A stretch of DNA of 64,000 nt from Dryas octopetala (GCA_963921425.1 OY992834.1:7254001-7318000); one strand, 5' to 3'. Counted from the stretch's first letter, positions 1 through 12,509 are shown. Notes: generated by a model not told the origin, from the sequence alone. Translations and numbers: made by a program.

Positions 1-456
1 GGTATTCAAAAAAATCCTCATCAGCTCTCCTCAGATTAGATACAAAACTTTTTAATGAATTTCATATAATACATGATAGATGAGACGACACACGTTTTTT
101 TTTTTTTTTTTGCCTGTTTCCTTTGGGCCGGGTTGGGTCTTAACAGATGAAAATTGAGTTAGGCCCAACCCAATAGGATTTGAGTCCGTCATACCAACCT
201 TAGGTTCGGGCTGTCCTTATTTATTTAAAAGCGGCTGGATTAGCTTCGGAAAGCCGTAGGATTCCCGAGCCTCTGATGACATTTTTATGATTTTACCCTT
301 CCTCGTACTCTTACTTTTTTCCCTCCTTATTCAAATTCCGATAGACACCAACGGCGACGTCTATATCAAATCTCACAGGCAATGAGATTTTAGAGAGAGA
401 TAGAGCTAGACATAGAGAGAGAGAGAGAGATTAGGGTTTTAGCTCCGGTTTTCACC
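1..456 (+). promoter_or_regulatory. 5' flank and leader of the shugoshin gene
   Basis: No gene is visible here. The stretch contains a poly-T run near 94-111 and, from about 385 to 431, a purine-rich GAGA-type leader just before the shugoshin start codon at 457. GA-rich 5' leaders are common in plant genes. I see no convincing TATA box, so only the proximity to the start codon supports a promoter/5' UTR reading. Confidence 0.4.
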
Positions 457-3233
457 ATGGATGGTTTGGTCGTTCTTGATTCAGAAAACTGCAGTGCTGG
501 AGGTAAATTTCTCTGATTATTATTTCTTTTTAACAATTTTTTTTTTTTGTTTATATTTCATTTTTGTTGTTTGGGTCCTTTCTAGGTTATTTGAGCTTGA
601 TTATCATCTGCTATTCTTTGAATGGTTACATGACTAAGCGTTTGATTTTGTGGTATAACTCCATTTCTTGATTAACAATTATGGTTTGAGGGGGGGTTAG
701 GGTTTTTGACGAATTGCAACTAGGGAATTCTGGAGTTGTTTGGGGTTTATAGGGTTAGGGTTTGTTGAGGTTCTGAAAAAGTTGTTATTGCTATCGAGGT
801 TACTTGGGTTAAGTTTATTTAAAAAATTGCAAAAATTTGTAGGAGTTTGAGATAGACAGCTTTTCCTGCTGTGCTTGATTTCTGGGAAAGTGTGGGAAAA
901 TAAATGACTTTTTTTAACATTAACTGGCATAGCTATTTGGAAATTCTTGTCTAATTCTTACTTGGTTTTCTGGGGAGCCAATTTGGGATTGGGATTTTTG
1001 TAAGGTTAGGCTTTATTGAAAATTGATTGAGATATTTGGTGTTGTTATCAGAAAACAAAAGAAAAGGAGAGAAAATGGCAAAGGGGTCTGCAATTGGAAA
1101 GGCCCCGAGGAAGAGGCTTGCTGATATAAGCAACTTGCAGCAGCAGCAGCAGCAACCTAAACTAGCGATCCAACATGTGAAGCAGCAAATTGATTCACTT
1201 ACAACTAAAGAGTATGTTGACAATCTACACAAGGTATATTCACAATCGTCTCTCTTTCAAGCTCACATGTCTAAATTATGTTTTGTGATGGTTTAGCTTA
1301 CTATGGATTTTCTGAATGTGTTCTCAGGAAAATATGATGCTGATGCAACTTCTTGCTGACAGAAAGTATCCTGTGTGGTCTATTTTTTTCATTGTGTAAT
1401 TACCTCTATTTTGTTCATTGTGTATTTGTGGGTTTTTCTTAACTTTGTTATTGGAAGTAAAATTATTGAATTGAGCAGAGTAGAGTTACAGAACTTGAGA
1501 ATCAATTTGCAGAAAGTACAGCAACAGAATTTGCAACTTGCCCAAGCAAACAGCCAGATGTTGGCGGTACCTCTTGCATATTTTAGTTGTAAATTGTTTA
1601 AATTTTCCAAGACGCCTAGTAATATTATCAACTATTACTAAATTAATTTTCTACTTCATTTTGCAGGAACTCAATTCAGGTAAAGATAGGGTAAGTTAAA
1701 TTTCTACTCATGATGTCAGAATAGTGTATGCCTGCATTTTTTATGCTATAATAACTTGAATTAACAACTATCTCCTGTTTCTTTTCAGCTAAGGGCACTT
1801 CAGCATGAACTTGGATGCAAAAATGGCTTGCTCAAGGTGACAAAAATGGAGGCAGAGGTCAGTTTGGCTACTTTTGACTTTGATCAGTAAGGTTATCGGA
1901 GTAGACTGTATTGTTGAATTGTAAACCTTTTGTTCCTAGGAGAACGCAAAAAGAGCAAAATGTCATAATATGGCAAATAAGGTACTCGAGTGGATTGCCT
2001 ATGTTGTTTGTTAATTCAATTTTGAAGGTGTGATTTTTTTTGTTGACCTCTTGTATTCTTTACACATTTCCTTTCACTACTTTAAGGTAGGTTCAACTAA
2101 GTGTGTTGAGGCAGGGGAATCCTCGCAAGCAAACAAGGACAGTGGACATTGTAATACCAACAGGAGACGACAATCGAAAAACCCGTGTAAGTAGTAACTT
2201 GACATCTCATTTGAATTTTTGGTATCTCCTCAATGTACCAACACTTTTCACATAATTTGCATGCAGCTTTGGGCCCTCCTACTGTTGAAGCAGTCCAAGC
2301 TCAAGAAAAGGCTGACAACAAAAGGTTTATTTGTATGTGTTTAATTGCTATATGCAAGTACATGTTTTCAGTTGGTTTTCACTTTATTTACATGTGCTTT
2401 ATTATGGTTTCCTAATAGATGTTTGAGAAGGCAATCTGCTAGGTTTAAAGCTGAAGAACTGGAAGCAACTGAAGACTTGTTTGAGGTCAAGGATGACAAA
2501 AAAAGGTTTATTTGTGTACTTTTAATTGCTTTTAGCAAGTACATGTTTTCAGTGGGTTTTCACTTTACTTATATGTGTTTTATGATTTCCTAATAGACAA
2601 TTGAGAAGGCAATCTGCAAGGTTTACAACTGAAGAAGTGGAAACCACTGAAGACTTGCTTGAGATCAATGATGACAACAAAAGGTTTACTTATGTGCTTT
2701 TAATTGCTTTATGCAAGTACATGTTTTCAATGGGTTTTCACTTTGCTTACATATGTTTTATGGTTTCCTAATAGACGATTGAGAAGGCAATCTGCAAGGT
2801 TTAAAACTGAAGAAGTGGAAGCAACTGAAGACTTGCGTGAGATCAATGATGACAACAAAAGGTTTACTTGAGTACTTTTCATTGCTTTATGCAAGTGCAT
2901 GTTTTCAGTGGTTTTTCACTTACATGTGTTTTATGGTTTCCTAATATTTGATTGAGAAGGCAATCTGCAAGGTTTAAAACTGAAGAAGTGGAAGCAACTG
3001 AAGACTTGCTTGAGATCAGTGCTGACAAATTTCCTGTCTCTCCTCAATGTGATGATGTGGTTCATGAAAGCGGTCCAACATGTTCACCAGTGAAAAAAGA
3101 GGACGAGGGAAACGCTGCCCTGAGATCTGAAGGTCAAGAATTTCGAAGATCATCTATAAGGCCACTGCGCCGAGCAGCTGAGAAGGTTAAGTCATACAAG
3201 GAAATTCCAATTAATGTGAAGATGCGCCAATGA
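457..3233 (+). CDS. SGO1: Shugoshin-like protein (centromeric cohesion protector), 13 exons
   Basis: Shugoshin protects centromeric cohesin from early removal in meiosis, acting with PP2A at the pericentromere. Proposed exons are 457-502, 1052-1233, 1328-1365, 1479-1566, 1667-1690, 1789-1857, 1940-1981, 2087-2186, 2267-2324, 2419-2505, 2597-2683, 2775-2861 and 2957-3233; they join in frame to 394 residues. The N-terminal third holds a basic KAPRKRLADISN segment, a short Q run and a heptad-rich coiled coil (EYVDNLHKENMMLMQLLADR onward). The C-terminus carries the basic shugoshin motif RRSSIRPLRRAAEKVKSYKE, then NVKMRQ. The exon for the RRQSARF segment is present several times (see repeat entry), which is odd because I expect a single copy in this family. 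The start is the first ATG after the GA-rich leader. Whether this is the SGO1 or SGO2 type is not settled. Splice sites are GT-AG and phase-consistent, but the last acceptor is inferred. Confidence 0.87.
2311..3027 (+). repeat. Tandem exon+intron array inside the shugoshin gene
   Basis: A unit of about 178 bp, made of an 87-bp exon plus its following intron, is repeated head to tail. Unit starts are 2419, 2597 and 2775; a fourth exon copy at about 2949-3027 is fused to the terminal exon, and the intron before the first unit (2325-2418) is also homologous. Each complete exon begins and ends in phase 2, so copies add exactly 29 residues without a frame change. Each exon copy encodes LRRQSARF followed by an acidic EDL-E-D segment. 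In the last copy the acceptor TAATAG is changed to TAATAT. Confidence 0.9.
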
Positions 3234-6200
3234 GTCAAGTCATTGTCAAATTAACACCACATTGTTTTGGCAGCAGAGAAAGTGAGCATGCAATTTCCAG
3301 TCCTGTTTTTTTGTGCCTTTTTGTATAGTTGTAATAGAAAATTACCTTCTTTCAGGATGCATGCTTCTAACACTTGTAAAGTTTCAAGCTGATTTAATTT
3401 CTCTTAATATCGTTAGCAGATGATAGTTAGGAAATCCACAAACTCAACCTGATTTAATTCATTTAGTAGTATTGAAACAAACTAAGCACTATGATATGTT
3501 GTATTACTCAGTAAAATTTTTTATGGTCATCTTCTCTCTCTCTCTCTCTTCCCCTCTGTGTCGTCCCTCCCCCCCTTCGGTGGCTGATTTGCTTTGTGAA
3601 AGGGGAGGCAATGAGGCATCAATTTTCCTTGGAATTTATTATTAGTATATATTGAGGGGATGCTTGGTTATTGCTAATATGTACTATGGTTTACCATAAA
3701 AAGGAGAAACTGAGTGTCAATTTCAGATGACAGGTGAAACAAAGGATGCTGTTTTCGTGAATTTCTTATAGCAACATATCATGGGTGGAGTAAATTGGAT
3801 GTGTTTCACTTTGAAAGCTTGCGTTTTGAGATTTAATGGCACCAATGGTTCTTTCTTCCTACTGTGCATTTGAATGAGTTTTGAGATATTTTGGGTAGCC
3901 CTTCTCATTTTGGGTTATTTTCAGCCTTTCTCAGATAGAATATTGGGAACGTTATGCCTGACCTTCATTGCAGGTGGTATGCATGGTTTAGGCTAAATTT
4001 TTATGAATGGTTCTTATGTTGCAAAGAAAGGCATGCACAAATCCAAGCCAGGTGCTAAGCAAGGTAGGTTCTAGGGATTATTGTGAGGGTCTTGACATTA
4101 TCAATATGACTGATCTGATAATACTTTTGCATTTGGTAATGATATATAGGAACATGCAAGAAAGAGGAGGGAACCAAATGTAATTTTACTTTTTCATTTT
4201 TTTCATTGCATACTTGAAGTTATGTTGCAGTTTAAAACAACAGTAAATAACCGCAGCTAGTTTGATTTAGTCTACAAAATCATTTAGATTTGAAGAACCA
4301 TAGTTGATAATTGACAACTTGAATCAGCAGTGTAAACCATTTATCAGTGAAACAAAAAGGTCTAATCCCTTTTATGTTAAGCACATTATCTCTCTAATTC
4401 ACTCGATGTGCTGTCATAGTTCTTTTGTGGGTTTTACATACCAAAACTAATATGGGAGTTTCATTGTGTATTGTTTGAAATTCAAAGTTTTATGCATGTA
4501 GGTATTATACCTAAGGGTACATATATTTGATGAATTTCATTGTCATTTCCCTCTTTGTTATTTTTTCCCCCACTAATTTCAAGATGGGTATTTGCCAATT
4601 GGTCTAAAGATAACATTCTGCAGGTTTCTGACTGAAGCACTAAGATATAATCATTGGAAAGAACTCTTTTCCTTTCATATACAGATCCCAGTGACAATAA
4701 TCAACAAGAATGACAGGTTCTTTGAGATTAGAATCCAAAACAGTTTATAGATTGGAACCCTTTTCCCATCTCTTCAATTCTTTTTGATATCTATCAACTT
4801 TCTATCCCCCTGTAAATAATACACTATTTGTTTATATGTTTTTACTGCAGACTGACCACTCTTTTTAATAAGGTAATGTTTGATGAGATGAGAATCTGAG
4901 GGTATGGCCCAGCACCGATCACTCTCTCTCTCACTCAGTGTCTCACATGCAAGAGAGAAGCAAAGTGACAAAAAAGGTCGATTCTTACATCATTTTCATG
5001 ATCACCCTTTACAACTCCAATCCGCGTTATTGCACGAACGAAATTAGAGAAAAAGAAAGCATAAACAAATGACCAACTTGACAAAAAAAGCTAAGCTTGT
5101 TTTGACAACAAACAAGTATGCTTTACATTTGGAATATTGTGACTACTCTTGACTGGATATGCATATTTTAACAGCAAGAATGCTATTTTTAAAAGAGATC
5201 ATAGAGAAATTGGTTTAAGTAGTTGGGACTTTGTTAGTTTTCACATGTCCTGTTGGTTTTGAGACTTTTGACTAATGTAAAGTTATATTAGAGGTTGTAA
5301 TTGTAGGAGTTCAAGTTTGCATTTTTTATTTTTATGCCATGTTAAAGTTTGAGCATTTAACCTCTAATTAATTGGTGAAGATATATTTTATTAAGATATA
5401 AAATTGAAAAAATCCGGTGTAATATTCTTATATCGGGTTTAATTATAAGTTCAAACCTCATCTTCTTTGATCTCTTTTGTATTAAAAGAAAAAACTAAAA
5501 TGGTATAAAAAGCAAATTCCAATATTGTGACGTGCCACATTGTAATTGCACAACAGTACCACACCAAGAGCCCACATAATTTTCATATTTTATTTTTGGG
5601 TTGAATACTGTATGTGTGCATGTGACTGTGGAGTGAAGCATGGTGCATGAAGAATTTGAAGTTGGTGGACTCATCATGGCATGAAAATGTAGAGGGATCC
5701 ACACACAAGGCATTGCAGGACAAATTTTCCAATTTATTTAGCACATTTGGAGGCCATTTTCGTTTAAATTTTTTCTGAGGATAAATTTGTTACCCTCAAG
5801 GACCCTACCATTATCTTCTCTGCCCAAACTTTTGAAGATTGTTTTTGGGTCCGCTTCCTTCTCTGACTCATCACTCACAGATATGAACGAGAGGAGGAAG
5901 ACATTGTAGATGGCATGCGGACATTCTCACATGTGCTTCCGAGAAAAATCTCATTTAAATTCTATGACATACAATGACATCAGATATTTTTGCGTCGCAA
6001 TTTTAGTTTCATTTTCAAAGTTTGAATTTTATTCCTAAAAATGGTACTTAGTACTTATATATTATCACTATCTCAATATTTTTAAGACATTTCATCGAAT
6101 ATTTATTCTTACTTTAAAGTTGAATAGACAAATTGAATTATTGAGACAAATTAATAAAGAATGTTTTGTTGCGTGAGCATAATAGACCCCACTCACTTCT

Positions 6201-7099
6201 ACATAGATCTGTTAGTGGTCATTCCGATAAGAGTTCAATTTTTGTTCTCTTCATCTAAATAAAAAAATCAAATCAAATTTCTGAAGGAAATTAAAACTTA
6301 GATCGCATTAGTAATGCAATCAGGATAAAATAATTTATTGGGTGATTATAACAATTAATTTTATGATTAAATTATATATATTTTATCTATATAACGAACA
6401 CAACCTAATCCACAAAGGATTCTGTATTTTTACAGCCGCAATTTCTTGATTTGGTTACTTTTACCAATAGTAGAATCAAACTTTGAGCAATGGTAGTATC
6501 AAATGAAAGATACAATGATACATGCTGCTATAGTTTAATAAACACTATATATATAGAGCCTGCCACATTTTTCTCTATAAGAGTCAAAAAGAACACCTGA
6601 GCTAAAACTACGAAAGGAAAAAAGTGTTGCAGATCAAATGGCTTTAATCATTCATCATATATGGCTTTTTCTTTTAGTCTAACCAAAGAAGTTGATCTCC
6701 AACATTAAAGTAATGATTAATTATGGCTGGTCTTGTTGTTTAATTCAATAAGGTCCTGTTTAATTTTGGTATTAGTGATCACATTATTGATTATATTTTA
6801 CACATTAGTGAGTCTCGTATATGTAAAAGATATGATGAACAATGTAGTCAATAAATATAATATGTCTAATTTTACCCGCTTGTATATATGATAAATTAAT
6901 TAAAAAAAAACCGAATTTCACAAAGAATTCATTTTTGTGAAACCGTCACGTACTCCCATGTGCACGTGCGATCTACGGCTAGCTATAACAAAAAGGTGCC
7001 AGCCGAGGAAGAAGACTAGGTCTAAATGCAGATTTCACATTCACTCCTACAAAGTTTAGTCCGTTGTGTACATAGCACTTGGCGCGCAATTTGACCTTC
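3234..7099. other. Intergenic stretch, shugoshin 3' flank
   Basis: The first few hundred bases are probably the shugoshin 3' UTR. A short TC repeat lies near 3534-3550. The remainder is AT-rich; its open frames are short, have no family signature and look like chance. Near 6963-6968 there is a CACGTG G-box core about 265 bp upstream of the next gene's start, which could belong to that promoter. Confidence 0.5.
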
Positions 7100-7107
7100 T
7101 ATAAATG
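7100..7107 (+). promoter_or_regulatory. Probable TATA box of the coiled-coil gene
   Basis: TATAAATG lies 121-128 bp before the start codon at 7228, a plausible place for transcription to begin around 7130. It is supported by a G-box core (CACGTG) further upstream at 6963-6968. No transcript data are available to confirm it. Confidence 0.45.
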
Positions 7108-7227
7108 CTTTTGGCCCTCATGTCACATGGATGAGAAGAAAGATAAAGAGAGAGTACTAACAAGGAAATAGAAGCCAAAGTACTCATAAGCAGCTTAAGT
7201 ACATTAGCCTTAGCCATAGCCTCTGGC

Positions 7228-8131
7228 ATGAGCAACCCTGCAACAAATACAATGGAGGATCAGTGCAGTCCATTTGGTTGGGAATTCTGCTTTCAGGAAG
7301 AGGTAAAATTACATTTTCACCCTTTCTGCTTCTAATTGTGGTTGTGCTGCTGTTCTTTAAGAGTAAGGGCATGTCTAATTTTGATCTTGAATTTGGCAGG
7401 GAATAGAAGAGTTGAGGCATTCTCTGCTGTACACAACTTTGGAGCTTGAGACAACAATTTTATCAGCAAAGGAGAAGATTGCAAGGAGAGATGAAGACCT
7501 TGTTCATCTCCAAGATCTCCTAAGCATAGCCATCAAAGAAAAAGATGAAGTTCAAGCACAATGCCAGAGGCTAATGGACAAACTCATGCTGCAGCAACAA
7601 CAACAAAAACAGCAACAACAACAACAACAACAACAGCAACAACTACTACTACAAGAAGTTGCTTCACAAAATGAGGAAGAATCAAAAGGCAGTGACTCTG
7701 ACAAACACTTTGCCTCTTCTTACTCTGATGAAAGCATCATTGCATCTCCAAATGCAGACCCAATTGTGCCACCACCACTACCAGCACTGTCATCATCACC
7801 ACTGCCACAAGCTGCCTTGAAATTGGCAGCTGAGAGGCCACTACCAGAGAAAGGGAAGCTACTGCAAGCAGTAATCGAAGCCGGGCCGCTCCTGCAGAAC
7901 CTTCTCCTGGCTGGACCTCTCCCTCAGTGGCAGCACCCACCTCCCCAACTCAAGTCCACTGAGATTCCACCAGTGGCCATCTCTCCTCCAACGCCACATC
8001 TTCTACACCAAGACTCCTGCATTAGTACTAATATGAGCTACTTCAGTAACAAGAGAAGTCTCTGTGATCTTGGTAATTCTGATCATTCTTCACCACCCAA
8101 CACCAAGTACCAAAAGCTTGTTCTCCATTGA
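7228..8131 (+). CDS. Coiled-coil, glutamine-rich plant protein of unknown function
   Basis: Two exons, 7228-7302 and 7400-8131, join in phase 0 to 268 residues. Exon 1 starts MSNPATNTMEDQCSPFGWEF. Residues about 26-85 form a strong heptad-type coiled coil (EELRHSLLYTTLELETTILS onward, many E/K/L), followed by a CAA/CAG-encoded polyglutamine run at about residues 79-104. The second half is low-complexity: Ser-rich, then Pro/Leu-rich (VPPPLPALSSSPLPQ). A hydrophilic C-terminus ends NTKYQKLVLH. No catalytic motif, signal peptide or membrane segment is visible. The coiled coil suggests oligomerisation or partner binding, which is inference. I do not recognise a named family. The first ATG in frame was chosen because the splice junction fits exactly. 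Confidence 0.75.
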
Positions 8132-9746
8132 CCAACCAACACAACACTGTAATGTTGTACTTTTACTTGATTTTCTAAGGCTACCCATCCCTTTCATACT
8201 GTCAAACATGCAAAGGTAGCAGCATGAAATGGATGGCTACTATGCATTAGTTGGACTTTTTTCAAACACCACCATCTTAGAAATCAAAATCATTCCTAAC
8301 TTCTTTAGCATATTGTTGGATCAGATGGAGATAGACTTAAAATCTTCTCTTTCAGCATGTAACCGCTCTAGTTCTGTAGATGATGTGAAATGATCAATGG
8401 GAGTTAAATGCTCCAAATTATTTGAGAAGCATTAATGGATATACACCCAGTACTTGAATTTTTATGTGAGTTAAATGCTCCAAATCACAATTTATATGTG
8501 AGTTGGTATATTGGGGGGGCTAGTAACCAAATTTCCGAAAGATGGTATAGTTTAATTAAAAGCCATAATTGTGCTCATGCTATTTCTTCTATCTTTTGCT
8601 TTTCTAATGCAGGAAAGTAGCATAATGATTGTGAGTATGACCAAAACAAACAATCATAAATCTTCCCAAAGATTTTCCTTTTTGTGAAGCATGCATACCT
8701 ACCATTCATGGTGAGTACTGTCTGCCATAATGACATTAAAGGACATCTAATTAGATTTATGATCATTATTGCCGCATTTTCACTAAACCTACTTTACAAG
8801 CTGTAGAACTTAGAGCATCCAATCCAAGATCAGTTGATTATGTGTGAAAAGGCCCGAGACATTCTATGTTGTAACTTCAGACTTTACATTTTCGACGTGG
8901 ATGGATATACTCTCAACAAAAGAATCCAATCCACGGCAAAATTCTTTTGTAGCCCACAAAAGGGTTCAGCAGGGAATCAAGTTTCCACATAGCAAGACCA
9001 ATTAAGTTTAACTAGAATTTTGCAAGAACTGAGTTCACTCCACTTGGAGGGTTGGTTTAGACTAATATCATGCAGCAATTAAGTCAATGAAATTAAAGGA
9101 AGCAAAAGTTCTGTGGATGTTGCTTTCTTAATTTGAACCATTGAGCCATTATATATATCATGAAGGCACATGCTAATTAATGAGTGAGAAATTTGACAAT
9201 AAGATCACACACCTTTTGCAAATTGCAGGGTAATCGTGGTCTTGGACTTGCAACATTTCAGTGTCACGGCTAGGGGGTGTGGCATGGCATGAAGCTTAAG
9301 GCATGAACATGGTGTGAACAGATAACTTTTTAAAACTTATTTTGATTTTTGGATTAATTTCACTTCATTTTCTCAAGTTTGTTCGAAATTTCAATTTAGT
9401 ACTTAAAGTTTAAAATCTTGCAATGTCATACCTCAAGTTTTTAATTAATTGCAATGTCATGTCTCCATCACTTTGACCTTTAATTGACCAGTTAAATAAT
9501 GACGTACATAGCTTTTGAGAGTCCTACTATTATCATTACGTGGGTGCCACATGGCTTTGGCATAATGCTACATATTAAAATGAGTGGCACTATTCCCACC
9601 GTCATTCTTATTTTTCCACCCCCTTTCAAATTCTTAAAAAACGTTAATCCACTTATTCTCCCTTTGTTTCCTGAATTGCCCTCATCTCTTTCCCTTGGCC
9701 GTCACAAAGCATTTTTAGTCATGAATAAAAGAGAAATAGGCCTTGG
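8132..9746. other. Intergenic stretch with no recognisable gene
   Basis: It begins with the probable 3' UTR of the coiled-coil gene. The rest is AT-rich and its open frames are short and featureless. Around 9360-9480 there is a diffuse repeat-like patch in which phrases such as CTCAAGTTT and GCAATGTCAT recur; I cannot assign it to a family. Confidence 0.4.
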
Positions 9747-10142
9747 TAGACTTGTCAATGGATCAGATTTTGATTTGAATTCGATCCGAAGCTGATACAA
9801 TTAATAGGAGATAGATTTGGTAATTCAATCTGATAATCCAATTACAATCCAAATCCGATAACCCGTTAAGTTAACGAAACAAGTATAAATTTTAGTAGAT
9901 TTGATCCGATTTAATATAGTATATAAATGATTCTTTTATATTTATTATATATATGTAATAATAATTTGATTTTTTATACACTAAATTACTTAAAATGAAT
10001 AAAATATTTTCAGATCGGATATCCCATAATCTAACGAATCAGATATGAATTTAGTTATTAAGAATCTGTCAAATTATCAGATTGAATCGAATTGAGTTAA
10101 TTGTTTTATTAGATCAGATTAGATGATTCATTGACATGTCTA
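9747..10142. mobile_element. hAT-like MITE, about 396 bp
   Basis: The left end TAGACTTGTCAATGGATC and the reverse complement of the right end, TAGACATGTCAATGAATC, match at 16 of 18 positions. The interior is AT-rich and full of GATC/GAATC motifs in both orientations, so the element can fold back. It has no coding capacity. TIRs of the form TAG...TGTCAATGGATC are typical of non-autonomous plant hAT elements. The flanks share a GGCCT core, but a clean 8-bp target-site duplication is not evident. Confidence 0.6.
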
Positions 10143-10349
10143 GGGCCTCTAGGCCCTAGAATGGGGGTGGGAGTGTCGGGGTAAGGCTTCTGGGTTTGGA
10201 TTTTGAAATTTTCTTTTTTACAATCCGGGTTAAAAATGGAATAATTTAGGGAGGAAAAAGAAAAAAAAACCTGGTGGGGTGTTAAAAGCAAACAATGGGG
10301 GTCTTTGTATAATTTTACAAACATAAATCCGTTAATATAAATAAAGGCC

Positions 10350-11190
10350 AAAGGGGGCTGCTGGGATGCGTGCTTGAAAGTTGAGAAATTGGAAAAACCT
10401 ATCTATAAAGGAAGAAGCCATGGATGCTGTGCGAGAAAACAAGATAGACGTATGTAGCATCGAGTGCACAGCATTGAAGGTTGCTTATGTTGTCCGCGCT
10501 ATCAGAGTGAGCATTTTGTTATCATGCTCTTGCCCTAATGCAAATACCAGATCAGGGGACAAGTGCTCCTCCACCAATATCCACCAAGTGGGTTATAGGG
10601 CGGATATGTGGGTTGCGGGATTTGGGGCTCCAAAATCCTTTTCGCTGGAGGCTTGAAACGCAAGACGTACCGTCCAGACCGACGACGCCATGTCTGGTAA
10701 GGGATCCGAAATTGAGGCGTCTAGAGAAGTTTATGTGTTTGATACTTGTGATACAAGTAATACAACCACCACCCAAATCAAGAGGGAAAAATTGAGGCGT
10801 CTATCAGTTAGGTCATTATTCAGAGCCTATACTAGTCTACCAAATGTTCAATGATGATACTATGCACATTATTAAAGCTCTGGAGTTGCCAAACTTCCAA
10901 TGCCCAGACCATTCCAGTATAGTTTTGTTCATCTAGGAGATCGAAAAGTCTGCCTTTTTGTGGCCTGTTACATGGACTCTATCACTTGTGAATAATTTGT
11001 GACTGGGTGACTGCTGAGTTTATGCGCTTTTTTGTGGTAACCTTAGAATTCTCAAATACAAGGGACAGGGATATCCATTCGGATTCGAAATCCAAACGGG
11101 ACGTCACAATCCTTAATACTCGCATCTTTGATTGCAAGCCTCAGTCTGAACAAGTGAATCTTCTTCGTTGCTTTGTGCCGCGGTAAGTTA
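10350..11190 (+). pseudogene. Degraded copy of the kelch-like gene at 24623-25786
   Basis: Homology to the opposite-strand gene at 24623-25786 starts in its 5' leader (GAAATTGGAAAA at 10385). The frame is open at first (from ATG 10420: MDAVRENK, then ALKVAYVVRAIR, HQVGYRAD), but it stops at 10656. Later parts are recognisable only in other frames: YVFDTCDT near 10730, then VTLEFSNTRDRDIHSDSK near 11035, ending in a GCFVP-like CFVPR. Large middle sections that encode the propeller-like region in the intact gene are missing. A nonfunctional copy is the simplest reading; it is older than the copy at 31034, judging by the heavier damage. Confidence 0.8.
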
Positions 11191-12509
11191 ATCTTGATCT
11201 GGCTGCAGCTACACAAATGAGATCATACAGCAGCTGCACTAAAATGTCCTTAATTAATATATGTTGCTGCCTTGTGTCGCCTTCAATGGTTGATTTTGGT
11301 ACATTTAGGAACCCATCTTGTCAACCATTACATTTAAATAAGACCTTATGATATCTTGTCAACCATTACATTTACCAGTATGCAGTATGCAGTATGCACC
11401 AAAGAACCAATGGCACAGTCGCACAGCCACGGGGATTGCTCTTTTTAACTTTTGCTGAACCATTAAACAGGAGGCTAAGCTTTGAGCTTTAAAAATATGG
11501 TTTACAACCATTAATCACAAAGTTTGAAAATTGCAAACTAATTCCAGGGTTGTGGAACGTCTTATTAAATCAGCATACATACAAGCCCACCTAATTACAA
11601 TTTGCTAATTGATTAATGCAGGCAGCTGGTGGCTCAAATCTCTCAAGCAATACCTGAGCATGGTATGCATGCACGTACTGCAAGACTATGCTCACTCAAG
11701 CTCCTTCACTTTTTGGATTTGTACATGATAGCTACATATGGACCATTAGGGGGTTCTGTACACCCAATAGACGCTAATTTTATGCATTATGAGATATTTC
11801 AATCCCCAAAAGAAACTGATAACACATGAAATTCTTACTAATTATGCCATAGAGACTCTTCGCATTCATCGCTCATGTGCTAGATTAGGTAGAATCCAAA
11901 GTGATAATGCAGCGAAATATATAAAACTTCAAAGATTTATGAAAGTTGAAGCCTACCAAATCTAATAAAATAAATAATGTATTAGACAAAAACAATACCA
12001 AGAAAACCAACATCTTTCCCATAAATCCACAATTTCAAATTCAGCAATGTGAACAGAATAAATGTAGGACAACCTGCCAATTTACCATTACCTAAATCAA
12101 AACTCTCAAGCACTAATAGTAACTTAACAAAGTAATTAATGATAAAAATTGAAAATTAGGATACGTACACTTAGTACATGTACTACATTGATTGACTACT
12201 AAATGAGTAATAATGCTTTCTTTGTAATTCCTTTTACCTAATGATTCTAATGAAGTGAGAAGGGTGTGTACTGAAAGGATTAGAAGTGTACATACAGCAA
12301 AGGTGAAAAAAATGAATATTTTGGCGAGAGAACAACTCTACTCTTGTAACCGAAAAAACAGAATAGTTCTTCTCTTAAATATCGAATAATCATTTATGAA
12401 TAGTTAAGTAATTTAGAAGAAAATCGAAGAATATTAAAGCAGTTTGCAGCAGAAAGGATCTGAAAAGCAGCTCATCAAGAGATTCACAGCTTTTCTCTCT
12501 CAAAACCCA
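11191..12509. other. Intergenic stretch upstream of the pullulanase gene
   Basis: AT-rich DNA with short chance open frames only. The last 100 bp or so are probably the pullulanase 5' leader. A short direct repeat, ATGCAGTATGCAGTATGCA, is near 11380-11398. No clear TATA box was found. Confidence 0.4.
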
